This document shows positions 10,831 through 25,600 of a stretch of DNA of 64,000 bases, in pieces (position 1 is the stretch's first letter; every line of letters starts with the position of its first letter). This DNA comes from Auanema rhodensis. Taxonomy: Eukaryota > Nematoda > Chromadorea > Rhabditida > Rhabditidae. The stretch lies in assembly GCA_964057225.1 (NCBI GenBank), contig OZ059896.1, forward strand, positions 22,812,501 through 22,876,500, in the 5' to 3' direction. The translations under genes and the position numbers were made by a program. The notes under the pieces are model-generated. The model searched no databases. It had not been told where the DNA came from and saw only the letters and a list, made by a program, of their open reading frames with translations.

Positions 10831-11662
10831 TAGTCTAAAAACACATTTTTATTGATATTGGTTCATGGTAACCATGACTTTGAAATTTACGTGAACTTTA
10901 ATTTATGCTAATTAAATGTACACGTGATGTGCACTTGGTATGTAACTCGCTTCACGTGAAAGATAAAGAGATGCGGTTTTCAAAATTAGATTCCCCATGT
11001 CCATATTAGTCTAAAAACAAATTTCTATTGATATTGGTTTATGGTAACCATGTCTTTGAAATTTACGTGAACTTTAATTTATGCTAATTAAATGTACACG
11101 TGATGTGCACTTGGTATGTAACTCGCTTCACGTGAAAAATAAAAAGATGCGGTTTTCAAAATTAGATTCCCCATGTCCATATTAGTCTAAAAACAAATTT
11201 TTATTAATATTGGTTCATGGTAACCATGTCTTTGAAATTTACGTGAACTTTAATTTATGCTAATTAAATGTACACGTGATGTGCACTTGGTATGTAACTC
11301 GCTTCACGTAAAAGATAAAAAGATGCAGTTTTCAAAATTAGATTCCCCATGTCCATATTAGTCTAAAAACAAATTTTTATTGATATTGGTTCATGGTAAC
11401 CATGTCTTTGAAATTTACGTGAACTTTAATTTATGCTAATTAAATCTACACGTGATGTGCACTTGGTATGTAACTCGCTTCACGTGAAAAATAAAGAGAT
11501 GCGGTTTCCAAAATTAGATTCCCCATGTCCATATTAGTCTAAAAACAAATTTTTATTAATATTGGTTCATGGTAACCATGACTTTGAAATTTACGTGAAC
11601 TTTAATTTATGCTAATTAAATGTACACGTGATGTGCACTTGGTATGTAACTCGCTTCACGTG
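10255..11662. repeat. Tandem 4-mer duplication (2 x 704 bp)
   Basis: The four-monomer series F, AAAAATAAAAAG/N, CACGTAAAAG K-type, and CTACA/GGTTTCCAAAA occurs twice in succession, 704 bp apart (F at 10321 and 11025, CACGTA near 10605 and 11309, CTACA at 10742 and 11446, CC variant at 10804 and 11508). The two final monomers differ in their tails (D with ACACATTTTT against N-like with GAC). Confidence 0.85.
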
Positions 11663-12430
11663 AAAGATAAAAAGATGCAGTTTTCAAAATTAGATTCCCC
11701 ATGTCCATATTAGTCTAAAAACAAATTTTTATTGATATTGGTTCATGGTAACCATGACTTTGAAATTTACGTGAACTTTAATTTATGCTAATTAAATGTA
11801 CACGTGATGTGCACTTGGTATGTAACTCGCTTCACGTGAAAGATAAAGAGATGCGGTTTTCAAAATTAGATTCCCCATGTCCATATTAGTCTAAAAACAA
11901 ATTTCTATTGATATTGGTTTATGGTAACCATGACTTTGAAATTCACGTGAACTTCAATTTATGCTAATTAAATGTACACGTGATGTGCACTTGGTATGAA
12001 ACTCGCTTCCCGTGAAAGATAAAGAGATGCGGTTTTCAAAATTAGATTCCCCAAGTCCATATTAGTCTAAAAACAATATTTTATTGATATTGGTGCATGG
12101 TAACCATGTCTTTGAAATTTACGTGAACTTTAATTTATGCTAATTAAATGTACACGTGATGTGCACTTGGTATGTAACTCGCTTCACGTGAAAAATAAAG
12201 AGATGCGGTTTTCAAAATTAGATTCCCCATGTCCATATTAGTCTAAAAACAAATTTTTATTAATATTGGTTCATGGTAACCATGTCTTTGAAATTTACGT
12301 GAACTTTAATTTATGCTAATTAAATGTACACGTGATGTGCACTTGGTATGTAACTCGCTTCACGTAAAAGATGAAGAGATGCGGTTTTCAAAATTAGATT
12401 CCCCATGTCCATATTAGTTTAAAAACAAAT
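10946..12430. repeat. Duplicated block 2b (twin of about 7.08-8.56 kb)
   Basis: Markers match block 2a at +3,871 bp: F at 11022, the divergent monomer 11948-12123, and CACGTAAAAGATGAAG at 12362. Differences are few, for example CCCCATGTCC here against CCCCATTTCC near 8536. Similarity fades after the GTTTAAAA variant near 12418. Confidence 0.8.
11948..12123. repeat. Most divergent monomer (copy 2)
   Basis: Carries the same unusual variant set as 8077-8252 (CTTCAA, ATGAAAC, CTTCCC, CCAAGTCC, ACAATATTTT, GGTGCATGG), displaced by 22 monomers. It therefore arose once and was copied as part of a longer block. Confidence 0.85.
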
Positions 12431-15400
12431 TTTTATTGATATTGGTTCATGGTAACCATGTCTTTGAAATTTACGTGAACTTTAATTTATGCTAATTAAA
12501 TGTACACGTGATGTGCACTCGGTATGTAACTCGCTTCACGTGAAAAATAAAGAGATGCGGTTTTCAAAATTAGATTCCCCATGTCCATATTAGTCTAAAA
12601 ACAAATTTTTATTAATATTGGTTCATGGTAACCATGTCTTTGAAATTTACGTGAACTTTAATTTATGCTAATTAAATGTACACGTGATGTGCACTTGGTA
12701 TGTAACTCGCTTCACGTGAAAGATAAAGAGATGCGGTTTTCAAAATTAGATTCCCCATGTCCATATTAGTCTAAAAACAAATTTCTATTGATATTGGTTT
12801 ATGGTAACCATGTCTTTGAAATTTACGTGAACTTTAATTTATGCTAATTAAATGTACACGTGATGTGCACTTGGTATGTAACTCGCTTCACGTGAAAAAT
12901 AAAGAGATGCGGTTTTCAAAATTAGATTCCCCATGTCCATATTAGTCTAAAAACAATTTTTTATTAATATTGGTTCATGGTAACCATGTCTTTGAAATTT
13001 ACGTGAACTTTAATTTATGCTAATTAAATGTACACGTGATGTGCACTTGGTATGTAACTCGCTTCACGTGAAAGATGAAGAGATGCGGTTTTCAAAATTA
13101 GATTCCCCATGTCCATATTAGTTTAAAAACAAATTTTTATTGATATTGGTTCATGGTAACCATGACTTTGAAATTTACGTGAACTTTAATTTATGCTAAT
13201 TAAATGTACACGTGATGTGCACTTGGTATGTAACTCGCTTCACGTGAAAGATAAAGAGATGCGGTTTTCAAAATTAGATTCCCCATGTCCATATTAGTCT
13301 AAAAACAAATTTTTATTGATATTGGTTCATGGTAACCATGACTTTGAAATTTACGTGAACTTTAATTTATGCTAATTAAATGTACACGTGATGTGCACTT
13401 GGTATGTAACTCGCTTCACGTGAAAGATAAAGAGATGCGGTTTTCAAAATTAGATTCCCCATGTCCATATTAGTCTAAAAACAAATTTTTATTGATATTG
13501 GTGCATGGTAACCATGACTTTGAAATTTACGTGAACTTTAATTTATGCTAATTAAATGTACACGTGATGTGCACTCGGTATGTAACTCGCTTCACGTGAA
13601 AAATAAAGAGATGCGGTTTTCAAAATTAGATTCCCCATGTCCATATTAGTCTAAAAACAAATTTTTATTGATATTGGTGCATGGTAACCATGACTTTGAA
13701 ATTTACGTGAACTTTAATTTATGCTAATTAAATGTACACGTGATGTGCACTCGGTATGTAACTCGCTTCACGTGAAAAATAAAGAGATGCGGTTTTCAAA
13801 ATTAGATTCCCCATGTCCATATTAGTCTAAAAACAAATTTTTATTAATATTGGTTCATGGTAACCATGTCTTTGAAATTTACGTGAACTTTAATTTATGC
13901 TAATTAAATGTACACGTGATGTGCACTTGGTATGTAACTCGCTTCACGTGAAAGATGAAGAGATGCGGTTTTCAAAATTAGATTCCCCATGTCCATATTA
14001 GTTTAAAAACAAATTTTTATTGATATTGGTTCATGGTAACCATGACTTTGAAATTCACGTGAACTTTAATTTATGCTAATTAAATGTACACGTGATGTGC
14101 ACTTGGTATGTAACTCGCTTCACGTGAAAGATAAAGAGATGCGGTTTTCAAAATTAGATTTCCCATGTCCATATTAGTCTAAAAACAAATTTCTATTGAT
14201 ATTGGTTCATGGTAACCATGACTTTGAAATTTACGTGAACTTTAATTTATGCTAATTAAATGTACACGTGATGTGCACTTGGTATGTAACTCGCTTCACG
14301 TGTAAGATAAAGAGATGCGGTTTTCAAAATTAGATTCCTCATGTCCATATTAGTCTAAAAACAAATTTTTATTGATATTGGTTCATGGTAACCATGACTT
14401 TGAAATTTACGTGAACTTTAATTTATGCTAATTAAATGTACACGTGATGTGCACTTGGTATGTAACTCGCTTCACGTGAAAGATAAAGAGATGCGGTCTT
14501 CAAAATTAGATTCCCCATGTCCATATTAGTCTAAAAACAAATTTCTATCGATATTGGTTTATGGTAACCATGTCTTTGAAATTTACGTGAACTTTAATTT
14601 ATGCTGATTAAATGTACACGTGATGTGCACTTGGTATGTAACTCGCTTCACGTGAAAAATAAAGAGATGCGGTTTTCAAAATTAGATTCCCCATGTCCAT
14701 ATTAGTCTAAAAACAAATTTTTATTAATATTGGTTCATGGTAACCATGTCTTTGAAATTTACGTGAACTTTAATTTATGCTAATTAAATGTACACGTGAT
14801 GTGCACTTGGTATGTAACTCGCTTCACGTGAAAGATAAAAAGATGCAGTTTTCAAAATTAGATTCCCCATGTCCATATTAGTCTAAAAACAAATTTTTAT
14901 TGATATTGGTTCATGGTAACCATGTCTTTGAAATTTACGTGAACTTTAATTTATGCTAATTAAATCTACACGTGATGTGCACTTGGTATGTAACTCGCTT
15001 CACGTGAAAAATAAAGAGATGCGGTTTTCAAAATTAGATTCCCCATGTCCATATTAGTCTAAAAACAAATTTTTATTAATATTGGTTCATGGTAACCATG
15101 ACTTTGAAATTTACGTGAACTTTAATTTATGCTAATTAAATGTACACGTGATGTGCACTTGGTGTGTAACTCGCTTCACGTGAAAGATAAAGAAATGCGG
15201 TTTTCAAAATTAGATTCCCCATGTCCATATTAGTCTAAAAACAAATTTTTATTGATATTGGTTCATGGTAACCATGACTTTGAAATTTACGTGAACTTTA
15301 ATTTATGCTAATTAAATCTACACGTGATGTGCACTTGGTATGTAACTCGCTTCACGTGAAAAATAAAGAGATGCGGTTTTCAAAATTAGATTCCCCATGT

Positions 15401-16521
15401 CCATATTAGTCTAAAAACAAATTTTTATTGATATTGGTTCATGTAACCATGACTTTGAAATTTACGTGAACTTTAATTTATGCTAATTAAATCTACACGT
15501 GATGTGCACTTGGTATGTAACTCGCTTCACGTGAAAAATAAAGAGATGCGGTTTTCAAAATTAGATTCCCCATGTCCATATTAGTCTAAAAACAAATTTT
15601 TATTGATATTGGTTCATGGTAACCATGACTTTGAAATTTACGTGAACTTTAATTTATGCTAATTAAATGTACACGTGATGTGCACTTGGTATGTAACTCG
15701 CTTCACGTGAAAGATAAAGAGATGCGGTTTTCAAAATTAGATTCCCCATGTCCATATTAGTCTAAAAACAAATTTTTATTGATATTGGTTCATGGTAACC
15801 ATGACTTTGAAATTTACGTGAACTTTAATTTATGCTAATTAAATGTACACGTGATGTGCACTTGGTATGTAACTCGCTTCACGTGAAAGATAAAGAGATG
15901 CGGTTTTCAAAATTAGATTCCCCATGTCCATATTAGTCTAAAAACAAATTTTTATTGATATTGGTTCATGTAACCATGACTTTGAAATTTACGTGAACTT
16001 TAATTTATGCTAATTAAATCTACACGTGATGTGCACTTGGTATGTAACTCGCTTCACTTGAAAGATAAAGAGATGCGGTTTTCAAAATTAGATTCCCCAT
16101 GTCCATATTAGTCTAAAAACAAATTTTTATTGATATTGGTTCATGGTAACCATGACTTTGAAATTTACGTGAACTTTAATTTATGCTAATTAAATGTACA
16201 CGTGATGTGCACTTGGTATGTAACTCGCTTCACGTGAAAGATAAAGAGATGCGGTTTTCAAAATTAGATTCCCCATGTCTATATTAGTCTAAAAACAAAT
16301 TTTTATTGATATTGGTTGATGGTAACCATGACTTTGAAATTTACGTGAACTTTAATTTATGCTAATTAAATGTACACGTGATGTGCACTTGGTATGTAAC
16401 TCGCTTCACGTGAAAAATAAAGAGATGCGGCTTTCAAAATTAGATTCCCCATGTCCATATTAGTCTAAAAACAAATTTTTATTAATATTGGTTCATGGTA
16501 ACCATGTCTTTGAAATTTACG
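12431..16521. repeat. Mixed-haplotype segment with GCACTCGG, GGTGCATGG and 1-bp-deletion markers
   Basis: Ordinary monomers with local short-range copying. GCACTCGG appears near 12517, 13571 and 13747; GGTGCATGG near 13500 and 13676, so two adjacent monomers are near-duplicates. TATCGATATT (F-type) first appears at 14547. Two monomers have CATGTAACC for CATGGTAACC (15443 and 15970, three monomers apart). The stretch around 15.3-15.7 kb matches 8.6-9.0 kb, including the 1-bp deletion, at 38 monomers' distance. No genes or unique sequence seen. Confidence 0.75.
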
Positions 16522-19500
16522 TGAACTTTAATTTATGCTAATTAAATGTACACGTGATGTGCACTTGGTATGTAACTCGCTTCACGTGAAAGATAAAGAG
16601 ATGCGGTTTTCAAAATTAGATTCCCCATGTCCATATTGGTCTAAAAACAAATTTTTATTGATATTGGTTCATGGTAACCATGACTTTGAAATTTACGTGA
16701 ACTTTAATTTATGCTAATTAAATGTACACGTGATGTGCACTTGGTATGTAACTCGCTTCACGTGAAAGATAAAGAGATGCGGTTTTCAAAATTAGATTCC
16801 CCATGTCCATATTAGTCTAAAAACAAATTTTTATTGATATTGGTTCATGGTAACCATGTCTTTGAAATTTACGTGAACTTTAATTTATGCTACTTAAATG
16901 TACACGTGATGTGCACTTGGTATGTAACTCGCTTCACGTGAAAAATAAAGAGATGCGGTTTTCAAAATTAGATTCCCCATGTCCATATTAGTCTAAAAAC
17001 AAATTTTTATTAATATTGGTTCATGGTAACCATGTCTTTGAAATTTACGTGAACTTTAATTTATGCTAATTAAATGTACACGTGATGTGCACTTGGTATG
17101 TAACTCGCTTCACGTGAAAGATAAAGAGATGCGGTTTTCAAAATTAGATTCCCCATGTCCATATTAGTCTAAAAACAAATTTTTATTAATATTGGTTCAT
17201 GGTAACCATGTCTTTGAAATTTACGTGAACTTTAATTTATGCTAATTAAATGTACACGTGATGTGCACTTGGTATGTAACTCGCTTCACGTGAAAGATAA
17301 AGAGATGCGGTTTTCAAAATTAGATTCCCCATGTCCATATTAGTCTAAAAACAAATTTTTATTGATATTGGTTCATGGTAACCATGACTTTGAAATTTAC
17401 GTGAACTTTAATTTATGCTAATTAAATGTACACGTGATGTGCACTTGGTATGTAACTCGCTTCACGTGAAAGATAAAGAGATGCGGTTTTCAAAATTAGA
17501 TTCCCCATGTCCATATTAGTCTAAAAACAAATTTTTATTAATATTGGTTCATGGTAACCATGTCTTTGAAATTTACGTGAACTTTAATTTATGCTAATTA
17601 AATGTACACGTGATGTGCACTTGGTATGTAACTCGCTTCACGTGAAAGATAAAGAGATGCGGTTTTCAAAATTAGATTCCCCATGTCCATATTAGTCTAA
17701 AAACAAATTTTTATTAATATTGGTTCATGGTAACCATGTCTTTGAAATTTACGTGAACTTTAATTTATGCTAATTAAATGTACACGTGATGTGCACTTGG
17801 TATGTAACTCGCTTCACGTGAAAGATAAAGAGATGCGGTTTTCAAAATTAGATTCCCCATGTCCATATTAGTCTAAAAACAAATTTTTATTGATATTGGT
17901 TCATGGTAACCATGACTTTGAAATTTACGTGAACTTTAATTTATGCTAATTAAATGTACACGTGATGTGCACTTGGTATGTAACTCGCTTCACGTGAAAG
18001 ATAAAGAGATGCGGTTTTCAAAATTAGATTCCCCATGTCCATATTAGTCTAAAAACAAATTTTTATTGATATTGGTTCATGGTAACCATGTCTTTGAAAT
18101 TTACGTGAACTTTAATTTATGCTAATTAAATGTACACGTGATGTGCACTTGGTATGTAACTCGCTTCACGTGAAAAATAAAGAGATGCGGTTTTCAAAAT
18201 TAGATTCCCCATGTCCATATTAGTCTAAAAACAAATTTTTATTAATATTGGTTCATGGTAACCATGTCTTTGAAATTTACGTGAACTTTAATTTATGCTA
18301 ATTAAATGTACACGTGATGTGCACTTGGTATGTAACTCGCTTCACGTGAAAGATAAAGAGATGCGGTTTTCAAAATTAGATTCCCCATGTCCATATTAGT
18401 CTAAAAACAAATTTTTATAGATATTGGTTCATGGTAACCATGACTTTGAAATTTACGTGAACTTTAATTTATGCTAATTAAATGTACACGTGATGTGCAC
18501 TTGGTATGTAACTCGCTTCACGTGAAAGATAAAGAGATGCGGTTTTCAAAATTAGATTCCCCATGTCCATATTAGTCTAAAAACAAATTTTTATTGATAT
18601 TGGTTGATGGTAACCATGACTTTGAAATTTACGTGAACTTTAATTTATGCTAATTAAATGTACACGTGATGTGCACTTGGTATGTAACTCGCTTCACGTG
18701 AAAGATAAAGAGATGCGGTTTTCAAAATTAGATTCCCCATGTCCATATTAGTCTAAAAACAAATTTTTATTAATATTGGTTCATGGTAACCATGTCTTTG
18801 AAATTTACGTGAACTCTAATTTATGCTAATTAAATGTACACGTGATGTGCACTTGGTATGTAACTCGCTTCACGTGAAAGAGAAAGAGATGCGGTTTTCA
18901 AAATTAGATTCCCCATGTCCATATTAGTCTAAAAACAAATTTTTATTGATATTGGTGCATGGTAACCATGACTTTGAAATTTACGTGAACTTTAATTTAT
19001 GCTAATTAAATGTACACGTGATGTGCACTTGGTATGTAACTCGCTTCACGTGAAAGATAAAGAGATGCGGTTTTCAAAATTAGATTCCCCATGTCCATAT
19101 TAGTCTAAAAACAAATTTTTATTGATATTGGTTTATGGTAACCATGTCTTTGAAATTTACGTGAACTTTAATTTATGCTAATTAAATGTACACGTGATGT
19201 GCACTTGGTATGTAACTCGCTTCACGTGAAAGATAAAGAGATGCGGTTTTCAAAATTAGATTCCCCATGTCCATATTAGTCTAAAAACAAATTTTTATTA
19301 ATATTGGTTCATGGTAACCATGTCTTTGAAATTTACGTGAACTTTAATTTATGCTAATTAAATGTACACGTGATGTGCACTTGGTATGTAACTCGCTTCA
19401 CGTGAAAGATAAAGAGATGCGGTTTTCAAAATTAGATTCCCCATGTCCATATTAGTCTAAAAACAAATTTTTATTGATATTGGTTCATGGTAACCATGAC

Positions 19501-22500
19501 TTTGAAATTTACGTGAACTTTAATTTATGCTAATTAAATGTACACGTGATGTGCACTTGGTATGTAACTCGCTTCACGTGAAAGATAAAGAGATGCGGTT
19601 CTCAAAATTAGATTCCCCATGTCCATATTAGTCTAAAAACAAATTTTTATTGATATTGGTTGATGGTAACCATGACTTTGAAATTTACGTGAACTTTAAT
19701 TTATGCTAATTAAATGTACACGTGATGTGCACTTGGTATGTAACTCGCTTCACGTGAAAGATAAAGAGATGCGGTTTTCAAAATTAGATTCCCCATGTCC
19801 ATATTAGTCTAAAAACAAATTTTTATTAATATTGGTTCATGGTAACCATGTCTTTGAAATTTACGTGAACTTTAATTTATGCTAATTAAATGTACACGTG
19901 ATGTGCACTTGGTATGTAACTCGCTTCACGTGAAAGATAAAGAGATGCGGTTTTCAAAATTAGATTCCCCATGTCCATATTAGTCTAAAAACAAATTTTT
20001 ATTAATATTGGTTCATGGTAACCATGTCTTTGAAATTTACGTGAACTTTAATTTATGCTAATTAAATGTACACGTGATGTGCACTTGGTATGTAACTCGC
20101 TTCACGTGAAAGATAAAGAGATGCGGTTTTCAAAATTAGATTCCCCATGTCCATATTAGTCTAAAAACAAATTTCTATCGATATTGGTTTATGGTAACCA
20201 TGTCTTTGAAATTTACGTGAACTTTAATTTATGCTAATTAAATCTACACGTGATGTGCACTTGGTATGTAACTCGCTTCACGTGAAAAATAAAGAGATAC
20301 GGTTTTCAAAATTAGATTCCCCATGTCCATATTAGTCTAAAAACAAATTTTTATTAATATTGGTTCATGGTAACCATGTCTTTGAAATTTACGTGAACTT
20401 TAATTTATGCTAATTAAATGTACACGTGATGTGCACTTGGTATGTAACTCGCTTCACGTGAAAGATAAAGAGATGCGGTTTTCAAAATTAGATTCCCCAT
20501 GTCCATATTAGTCTAAAAACAAATTTTTATTGATATTGGTTCATGGTAACCATGACTTTGAAATTTACGTGAACTTTAATTTATGCTAATTAAATGTACA
20601 CGTGATGTGCACTTGGTATGTAACTCGCTTCACGTGAAAGATAAAGAGATGCGGTTTTCAAAATTAGATTCCCCATGTCCATATTAGTCTAAAAACAAAT
20701 TTTTATTGATATTGGTTCATGGTAACCATGACTTTGAAATTTACGTGAACTTTAATTTATGCTAATTAAATGTACACGTGATGTGCACTTGGTATGTAAC
20801 TCGCTTCACGTGAAAGATAAAGAGATGCGGTTTTCAAAATTAGATTCCCCATGTCCATATTAGTCTAAAAACAAATTTTTATTGATATTGGTTGATGGTA
20901 ACCATGACTTTGAAATTTACGTGAACTTTAATTTATGCTAATTAAATGTACACGTGATGTGCACTTGGTATGTAACTCGCTTCACGTGAAAGATAAAGAG
21001 ATGCGGTTTTCAAAATTAGATTCCCCATGTCCATATTAGTCTAAAAACAAATTTTTATTGATATTGGTTCATGGTAACCATGACTTTGAAATTTACGTGA
21101 ACTTTAATTTATGCTAATTAAATGTACACGTGATGTGCACTTGGTATGTAACTCGCTTCACGTGAAAGATAAAGAGATGCGGTTCTCAAAATTAGATTCC
21201 CCATGTCCATATTAGTCTAAAAACAAATTTTTATTGATATTGGTTGATGGTAACCATGACTTTGAAATTTACGTGAACTTTAATTTATGCTAATTAAATG
21301 TACACGTGATGTGCACTTGGTATGTAACTCGCTTCACGTGAAAGATAAAGAGATGCGGTTTTCAAAATTAGATTCCCCATGTCCATATTAGTCTAAAAAC
21401 AAATTTTTATTAATATTGGTTCATGGTAACCATGTCTTTGAAATTTACGTGAACTTTAATTTATGCTAATTAAATGTACACGTGATGTGCACTTGGTATG
21501 TAACTCGCTTCACGTGAAAGATAAAGAGATGCGGTTTTCAAAATTAGATTCCCCATGTCCATATTAGTCTAAAAACAAATTTTTATTAATATTGGTTCAT
21601 GGTAACCATGTCTTTGAAATTTACGTGAACTTTAATTTATGCTAATTAAATGTACACGTGATGTGCACTTGGTATGTAACTCGCTTCACGTGAAAGATAA
21701 AGAGATGCGGTTTTCAAAATTAGATTCCCCATGTCCATATTAGTCTAAAAACAAATTTTTATTGATATTGGTTCATGGTAACCATGACTTTGAAATTTAC
21801 GTGAACTTTAATTTATGCTAATTAAATCTACACGTGATGTGCACTTGGTATGTAACTCGCTTCACGTGAAAGATAAAGAGATGCGGTTTTCAAAATTAGA
21901 TTCCCCATGTCCATATTAGTCTAAAAACAAATTTTTATTGATATTGGTTCATGGTAACCATGACTTTGAAATTTACGTGAACTTTAATTTATGCTAATTA
22001 AATGTACACGTGATGTGCACTTGGTATGTAACTCGCTTCACGTGAAAGATAAAGAGATGCGGTTTTCAAAATTAGATTCCCCATGTCCATATTAGTCTAA
22101 AAACAAATTTTTATTGATATTGGTTCATGGTAACCATGACTTTGAAATTTACGTGAACTTTAATTTATGCTAATTAAATGTACACGTGATGTGCACTTGG
22201 TATGTAACTCGCTTCACGTGAAAGATAAAGAGATGCGGTTTTCAAAATTAGATTCCCCATGTCCATATTAGTCTAAAAACAAATTTCTATCGATATTGGT
22301 TTATGGTAACCATGTCTTTGAAATTTACGTGAACTTTAATTTATGCTAATTAAATCTACACGTGATGTGCACTTGGTATGTAACTCGCTTCACGTGAAAA
22401 ATAAAGAGATACGGTTTTCAAAATTAGATTCCCCATGTCCATATTAGTCTAAAAACAAATTTTTATTGATATTGGTTCATGGTAACCATGACTTTGAAAT

Positions 22501-22681
22501 TTACGTGAACTTTAATTTATGCTAATTAAATCTACACGTGATGTGCACTTGGTATGTAACTCGCTTCACGTGAAAGATAAAGAGATGCGGTTTTCAAAAT
22601 TAGATTCCCCATGTCCATATTAGTCTAAAAACAAATTTTTATTGATATTGGTTCATGGTAACCATGACTTTGAAATTTACG
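16522..22681. repeat. D/N/G-dominated segment with 9-mer and 12-mer displaced copies
   Basis: Mainly common haplotypes, with no R (TCTAGAAAC), K or Delta5 monomers. One C monomer at 18812 is followed by a GGTGCATGG tail. GGTTCTCAAAA occurs at 19601 and 21185, 1,584 bp (9 monomers) apart. F-type TATCGATATT followed by CTACA and GAGATACGG occurs at 20179 and 22291, 2,112 bp (12 monomers) apart. No genes or unique sequence seen. Confidence 0.8.
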
Positions 22682-25600
22682 TGAACTTTAATTTATGCTA
22701 ATTAAATGTACACGTGATGTGCACTTGGTATGTAACTCGCTTCACGTGAAAGATAAAGAGATGCGGTTTTCAAAATTAGATTCCCCATGTCCATATTAGC
22801 CTAAAAACAAATTTTTATTGATATTGGTTGATGGTAACCATGACTTTGAAATTTACGTGAACTTTAATTTATGCTAATTAAATGTACACGTGATGTGCAC
22901 TTGGTATGTAACTCGCTTCACGTGAAAGATAAAGAGATGCGGTTTTCAAAATTAGATTCCCCATGTCCATATTAGTCTAAAAACAAATTTTTATTAATAT
23001 TGGTTCATGGTAACCATGTCTTTGAAATTTACGTGAACTTTAATTTATGCTAATTAAATGTACACGTGATGTGCACTTGGTATGTAACTCGCTTCACGTG
23101 AAAGATAAAGAGATGCGCTTTTCAAAATTAGATTCCCCATGTCCATATTAGTCTAAAAACAAATTTTTATTAATATTGGTTCATGGTAACCATGTCTTTG
23201 AAATTTACGTGAACTTTAATTTATGCTAATTAAATGTACACGTGATGTGCACTTGGTATGTAACTCGCTTCACGTGAAAGATAAAGAGATGCGGTTTTCA
23301 AAATTAGATTCCCCATGTCCATATTAGTCTAAAAACAAATTTTTATTGATATTGGTTCATGGTAACCATGACTTTGAAATTTACGTGAACTTTAATTTAT
23401 GCTAATTAAATGTACACGTGATGTGCACTTGGTATGTAACTCGCTTCACGTGAAAGATAAAGAGATGCGGTTTTCAAAATTAGATTCCCCATGTCCATAT
23501 TAGTCTAAAAACAAATTTTTATTGATATTGGTTGATGGTAACCATGACTTTGAAATTTACGTGAACTTTAATTTATGCTAATTAAATGTACACGTGATGT
23601 GCACTTGGTATGTAACTCGCTTCACGTGAAAGATAAAGAGATGCGGTTTTCAAAATTAGATTCCCCATGTCCATATTAGTTTAAAAACAAATTTTTATTA
23701 ATATTGGTTCATGGTAACCATGTCTTTGAAATTTACGTGAACTCTAATTTATGCTAATTAAATGTACACGTGATGTGCACTTGGTATGTAACTCGCTTCA
23801 CGTGAAAGAGAAAGAGATGCGGTTTTCAAAATTAGATTCCCCATGTCCATATTAGTCTAAAAACAAATTTTTATTGATATTGGTTCATGGTAACCATGAC
23901 TTTGAAATTTACGTGAACTTTAATTTATGCTAATTAAATTTACACGTGATGTGCACTTGGTATGTAACTCGCTTCACGTGGAAGATAAAGAGATGCGGTT
24001 TTCAAAATTAGATTCCCCATGTCCATATTAGTCTAAAAACAAATTTTTATTGATATTGGTTCATGGTAACCATGACTTTGAAATTTACGTGAACTTTAAT
24101 TTATGCTAATTAAATGTACACGTGATGTGCACTTGGTATGTAACTCGCTTCACGTGAAAGATAAAGAGAGGCGGTTTTCAAAATTAGATTCCCCATGTCC
24201 ATATTAGTCTAAAAACAAATTTTTATTAATATTGGTTCATGGTAACCATGTCTTTGAAATTTACGTGATCTTTAATTTATGCTAATTAAATGTACACGTG
24301 ATGTGCACTTGGTATGTAACTCGCTTCACGTGAAAGATAAAGAGATGCGGTTTTCAAAATTAGATTCCCCATATCCATATTAGTCTAGAAACAAATTTCT
24401 ATTGATATTGGTTTATGGTAACCATATCTTTGAAATTTACGTGAACTTTAATTTATGCTAATTAAATGTACACGTGATGTGCACTTGGTATGTAACTCGC
24501 TTCACGTGAAAGATAAAGAGATGCGGTTTTCAAAATTAGATTCCCCATGTCCATATTAGTCTAGAAACAAATTTCTATTGATATTGGTTTATGGTAACCA
24601 TATCTTTGAAATTTACGTGAACTTTAATTTATGCTAATTAAATGTACACGTGATGTGCACTTGGTATGTAACTCGCTTCACGTGAAAGATAAAGAGATGC
24701 GGTTTTCAAAATTAGATTCCCCATGTCCATATTAGTCTAAAAACAAATTTTTATTGATATTGGTTGATGGTAACCATGACTTTGAAATTTACGTGAACTT
24801 TAATTTATGCTAATTAAATGTACACGTGATGTGCACTTGGTATGTAACTCGCTTCACGTGAAAGATAAAGAGATGCGGTTTTCAAAATTAGATTCCCCAT
24901 GTCCATATTAGTCTAAAAACAAATTTTTATTAATATTGGTTCATGGTAACCATGTCTTTGAAATTTACGTGAACTTTAATTTATGCTAATTAAATGTACA
25001 CGTGATGTGCACTTGGTATGTAACTCGCTTCACGTGAAAGATAAAGAGATGCGGTTTTCAAAATTAGATTCCCCATGTCCATATTAGTCTAAAAACAAAT
25101 TTTTATTGATATTGGTTCATGGTAACCATGACTTTGAAATTTACGTGAACTTTAATTTATGCTAATTAAATGTACACGTGATGTGCACTTGGTATGTAAC
25201 TCGCTTCACGTGAAAGATAAAGAGATGCGGTTTTCAAAATTAGATTCCCCATGTCCATATTAGTCTAAAAACAAATTTTTATTGATATTGGTTCATGGTA
25301 ACCATGACTTTGAAATTTACGTGAACTTTAATTTATGCTAATTAAATGTACACGTGATGTGCACTTGGTATGTAACTCGCTTCACGTGAAAGATAAAGAG
25401 ATGCGGTTTTCAAAATTAGATTCCCCATGTCCATATTAGTCTAAAAACAAATTTTTATTGATATTGGTTCATGGTAACCATGACTTTGAAATTTACGTGA
25501 ACTTTAATTTATGCTAATTAAATGTACACGTGATGTGCACTTGGTATGTAACTCGCTTCACGTGAAAGATAAAGAGATGCGGTTTTCAAAATTAGATTCC

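Noticed and set aside
16535-16717. 60-codon open reading frame from ATG to TAA spanning a monomer junction
   Set aside because: It is the same satellite frame as in every other monomer, open only because one TAG became TGG. There is no family resemblance, no codon signal, and the frame shifts between monomers because 176 is not a multiple of 3.
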